Assembly (NCBI GenBank): GCA_036170795.1
Contig: JAVHPX010000007.1
Span: forward strand, 1-24,808
Length of the DNA stretch: 24,808 nt
Reading direction: 5' to 3'
From: UBA8515 sp036170795
GTDB lineage: Bacteria; Patescibacteriota; Minisyncoccia; Phycocordibacterales; UBA9973
Shown: piece after piece, positions 22,745 to 24,808 of the stretch
Layout: every line of letters begins with the position of its first letter
Position numbering within the stretch: position 1 is the first letter of the stretch
Notes under the pieces: model-generated
What the model was told of the DNA's origin: nothing
Database searches by the model: none
The model's input: the letters and a program-made list of their open reading frames with translations, nothing else
Position numbers and translations under genes: made by a program

Positions 22745-23614
22745 ATGAAATCTTTTAGAAGATACCTTCCATATTTTTTGATTACTACAGTTTTTATAAT
22801 AGTATTTGGTATTTGGTATTTAGTATATATAAAAGAAAATCATGCTGATTACTTAAAAGTAGCATTTTTAGATATTGGACAAGGGGATTCTATTTATATA
22901 GAAGCACCGAACGGTAAGCAGATGCTTATTGATGGAGGACCAAACGATATTGTCCTTGCTCGTCTATCTCAAGTGATGCCATGGGCTGATCGATCTATTG
23001 ATCTTGTCGTAGCCACTCATCCTGATGCTGACCATATTGGTGGACTAGCTTCAGTTATTGATAGATATCATGTTCCTCGTATTATTGAGAACGGAGCTAT
23101 CTCTACTACAAAAGTTTATCAACATTTAGAAGATACAATTATTAAAGATAAAGTAGAAAAAATTATTGCTCACCGTGGTATGCATATTGTGCTTGATGTA
23201 AATAAAAATATTTATCTTGATATTTTATTTCCAGATCGTGATGTGTCAGAATTTAAAGAGTCAAATGATGGATCTATTGTCGCTAAGCTTGTTTATGGTA
23301 ATGAATCGTTTATGTTGACAGGTGATGCTACTAAATATACCGAGAATCTTATTATGCAGAATGAATCACCAAAAACTATTCATGCTGAAGTATTAAAACT
23401 TGGTCATCATGGATCACATACTTCATCATCACAACTCTTTCTTGAAAAAGTCTCACCTAGTATTGCTGTTATCTCTGCCGGTTTGCATAATCGTTATGGA
23501 CATCCACACAAAGAAGTACTTGATTATTTATCAGCGCTTCATATTCCATATCTTGCGACTTATGACAAGGGTACAATAATTTTTAAAACTGATGGATTAA
23601 AACTCATACAATAA
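22745..23614 (+). CDS. Membrane-anchored metallo-beta-lactamase-fold protein, ComEC C-terminal half
   Basis: This 289-residue protein has one N-terminal transmembrane helix (about 9-29) and then a metallo-beta-lactamase domain. Motifs are F-L-D-I-G-Q-G-D-S, L-I-D-G-G, T-H-P-D-A-D-H-I-G-G (His92, Asp94, Asp96, His97), L-T-G-D-A (Asp194) and L-G-H-H-G-S-H-T-S-S-S (His221, His222). The F-L-D-I-G-Q-G-D opening and H-H-G-S-x-x-S-S are typical of the ComEC C-terminal domain, thought to act as a nuclease on incoming DNA. The membrane half is encoded at 20206-21528, so this is probably its detached partner. A lone MBL hydrolase is the alternative. TATAAA (22732-22737) lies 7 nt before the start. Confidence 0.88.
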   Translation: MKSFRRYLPYFLITTVFIIVFGIWYLVYIKENHADYLKVAFLDIGQGDSIYIEAPNGKQMLIDGGPNDIVLARLSQVMPWADRSIDLVVATHPDADHIGGLASVIDRYHVPRIIENGAISTTKVYQHLEDTIIKDKVEKIIAHRGMHIVLDVNKNIYLDILFPDRDVSEFKESNDGSIVAKLVYGNESFMLTGDATKYTENLIMQNESPKTIHAEVLKLGHHGSHTSSSQLFLEKVSPSIAVISAGLHNRYGHPHKEVLDYLSALHIPYLATYDKGTIIFKTDGLKLIQ

Positions 23615-23645
23615 AATAAACCCCGATTATGTCGGGGTTTATTTT
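23613..23645. terminator. Bidirectional terminator shared by two convergent genes
   Basis: Perfect 14-bp arms (23613-23626 and 23632-23645) with core ccccga/tcgggg and A-tracts that become T-tracts in each direction. The stem includes parts of both stop codons (TAA ending 23614 on plus, TAA from 23641 on minus), so it can terminate the MBL gene and rpmB alike. Confidence 0.93.
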
Positions 23646-23884
23646 ATGATTCCAGCTTTTTTGAGAACAGCATAAGCACCGTGCTTGTTGATAGTTTTGA
23701 TAGCTTGAGTTGAGATTGTAAGAGGAAAATACTTTTTAAGCTCATGGACGTAGACTCGTTTTTTTTGAAGGTTTGGATATTTACGAACCATACCTGTTGG
23801 GTTAAATTTAGTGGCACGAACAACGTTGGAGTATCCTCCAGCCATGATTGAACCTTTTTTAGTTATTGCGCAGACTTTTGCCAT
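23639..23884 (-). CDS. rpmB: 50S ribosomal protein bL28
   Basis: This large-subunit ribosomal protein is 81 residues from ATG 23884, beginning M-A-K-V-C-A-I-T-K-K-G-S. The family pattern continues with K-Y-P-N-L-Q-K-K-R-V-Y-V, L-T-I-S-T-Q-A-I-K-T-I-N-K-H-G and a basic C-terminus. The frame is open 13 codons further upstream, but that part is not family-like and overlaps the divergent promoter, so the inner start is preferred. A CATAAT hexamer on the minus strand (23897-23892) ends 7 nt before this start. The usual T-G-K after the first cysteine is T-K-K here. Its stop lies in the shared terminator. Confidence 0.92.
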   Translation of the reverse strand: MAKVCAITKKGSIMAGGYSNVVRATKFNPTGMVRKYPNLQKKRVYVHELKKYFPLTISTQAIKTINKHGAYAVLKKAGIIK

Positions 23885-23911
23885 AGGTGAGATTATGCTA
23901 TCATAAAAATT
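23885..23911. promoter_or_regulatory. Compact divergent promoter between rpmB and the site-2 protease
   Basis: In 27 bp, CATAAT on the minus strand (23897-23892) serves rpmB, and TGC-TATCAT on the plus strand (23896-23904) serves the protease. Each hexamer ends exactly 7 nt from its ATG. The two elements overlap, so RNA polymerase could not occupy both at once. Confidence 0.5.
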
Positions 23912-24559
23912 ATGCCGATGCAAGCTATTGATGGAATATTTTATGTAGTGATACTTATAATGTCAGTTGTAATACATGAATTTGCTCATGGTTGTGTCGC
24001 ATATCTTTTAGGAGATAATACAGCTCACATACAAGGAAGACTTACATTAAATCCACTTAAACATTTAGATCCTTTTGGTTCAGTTATATTGCCATTGCTC
24101 TTGATAATTTCAAAAGCAGGTTTTGTCATTGGTTGGGCTAGACCTGTTCCTTACAATCCAAATAATCTTAGAAATGGGAGAAAGGGGAATATAATGGTAT
24201 CTGCTGCTGGTATTCTTGCAAATTTAATTATTGCTATATTGTTTGGTCTTCTTATACGTTATGCTACTTTTTTTGGAATACCTGTATATAATTCTGACCC
24301 ACTATTAATTAATCCATTTTATAAAATTAGTATAATAATTGTTTTTGTGAATTTAGTTTTGGCTTTATTTAATGTGATTCCTATTCCTCCTCTTGATGGT
24401 TCAAAAATATTATTCTCATTTTTACCTTTTCGACTTCGATATGTAGAAAACTTTTTAGAACGATGGGGAATGTTTGTGTTACTTTTTTTTATAATTTTTC
24501 TTTGGAGTAAATTTTCACCTATTATATCAATAGCTTTTTCTTTTATTACTGGTATATAG
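23912..24559 (+). CDS. Site-2 protease family (M50) zinc metalloprotease
   Basis: This 215-residue polytopic membrane protein belongs to the compact M50B group that lacks PDZ domains. The zinc motif H-E-F-A-H (His22, Glu23, His26) lies in the first transmembrane helix. A hairpin segment follows, with G-R-L-T-L-N-P-L-K-H-L-D-P-F-G-S. The third ligand is in N-V-I-P-I-P-P-L-D-G (Asp162). About five hydrophobic helices are visible. Such proteases cut transmembrane substrates within the bilayer, often in signalling; no partner is adjacent. ATG 23912 fits the -10 at 23899-23904 with 7-nt spacing; ATG 23918 is the alternative start. Confidence 0.92.
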   Translation: MPMQAIDGIFYVVILIMSVVIHEFAHGCVAYLLGDNTAHIQGRLTLNPLKHLDPFGSVILPLLLIISKAGFVIGWARPVPYNPNNLRNGRKGNIMVSAAGILANLIIAILFGLLIRYATFFGIPVYNSDPLLINPFYKISIIIVFVNLVLALFNVIPIPPLDGSKILFSFLPFRLRYVENFLERWGMFVLLFFIIFLWSKFSPIISIAFSFITGI

Positions 24560-24589
24560 TATAATATATAGTATAATATATATTATAAA
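24554..24589 (+). promoter_or_regulatory. Tandemly repeated -10 region before the surface-protein gene
   Basis: A 12-bp unit atatagtataat occurs twice in tandem (24554-24565 and 24566-24577), followed by half a further unit. It supplies two TATAAT hexamers at 24560-24565 and 24572-24577. The second is 12 nt before ATG 24590. Repeat-number change could alter expression of the surface protein. Confidence 0.45.
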
Positions 24590-24808
24590 ATGAAATTAAA
24601 TTTTTTAAAAATATCTATATTTTCATATTATAAATTTCTTTCAGTTATATTTTTTCTATTTCTTTTTGGTGCTTATGCTTATACTTTTGCAACACCACTT
24701 TACTTTGCGCCAGCACCACTTGACCCAAGCTGTACGCCAACTGATCCTAATTGTACTGTTAGTCTTTTTCCAGATCAATCTAGTAATACTGGAAAGTATT
24801 TAACTACT
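24590..24808 (+). CDS. Secreted surface protein, N-terminal part (truncated by window end)
   Basis: Seventy-three codons are visible and the frame is open at the right edge. A basic start and strong hydrophobic core (about residues 17-34) form a signal peptide or anchor. A Pro/Ala/Tyr-rich stretch follows, then L-D-P-S-C-T-P-T-D-P-N-C-T-V with Cys48 and Cys55, and N-T-G-K-Y-L-T-T. The D-P-x-C-x-P-x-D-x-x-C motif followed by G-K-Y-L-T-T repeats is what I associate with the start of very large repetitive surface or fibre proteins in CPR genomes. The body of the protein is not in the window, so the class is inferred. Confidence 0.65.
   Translation, partial: MKLNFLKISIFSYYKFLSVIFFLFLFGAYAYTFATPLYFAPAPLDPSCTPTDPNCTVSLFPDQSSNTGKYLTT

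Noticed and set aside
23885..23923. Upstream start adding 13 residues to bL28
   Set aside because: The added residues are not family-like and overlap the divergent promoter and the neighbouring gene's start.

Overview
The window reads as a metagenome-derived scaffold from a Candidate Phyla Radiation bacterium (Patescibacteria, most likely a Parcubacteria/Nomurabacteria-type lineage). The evidence is AT-rich DNA, short housekeeping proteins, a split ComEC, a PilB without its tetracysteine motif, GH130 proteins and a Cys-rich zinc protein of types I associate with CPR genomes, no Shine-Dalgarno motifs, and a 100-N scaffold gap. TGA is used as a stop (7871-7873), so this is not a UGA-recoding lineage. 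No tRNA, rRNA, CRISPR array or transposase was seen.

Layout. 1-55 is the tail of an upstream gene. 59-4354 is a tight run of a GH130 protein with a Lys-rich N-terminus, a two-domain GH130 fusion, and an MFS transporter. 4368-4796 holds two small unknown genes, the first with a possible slippage site. 4843-5974 is a thioredoxin-like/DsbB disulfide-formation pair. 5980-6080 contains hairpin-forming intergenic DNA, and 6125-7873 is a Cys-rich zinc-ribbon protein. 7886-10860 encodes pilB and pilC. They face a reverse-strand operon (15088 down to 10853) of three minor pilins and a small membrane protein. 15141-17025 is tpiA-pgk. 17055-19203 is recJ-rnhA, with a perfect palindrome inside rnhA. 19331-20014 is an orphan gene of different composition with its own promoter and terminator. 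20206-21528 is the membrane half of ComEC and 22745-23614 is its metallo-beta-lactamase half; a structured intergenic stretch and a reverse-strand superoxide dismutase lie between them. 23639-24559 holds rpmB (reverse) and a site-2 protease, divergently transcribed. 24590-24808 is the start of a secreted surface protein.

How the genes fit together. PilB, PilC and the minor pilins with ComEC make a type IV pilus/DNA-uptake module. The disulfide pair plausibly serves the exported proteins here: two minor pilins and the surface protein each show two cysteines. TpiA and Pgk are consecutive lower-glycolysis enzymes, and RecJ and RNase HI process nucleic acid.

Two overall points stand out. Many starts have a -10-like hexamer ending 6-8 nt before the ATG, which suggests leaderless mRNAs. 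The N-gap in the superoxide dismutase is flanked by an identical 55-bp sequence on each side and is almost certainly an unmerged contig overlap; removing 155 bases restores a clean 196-residue protein.
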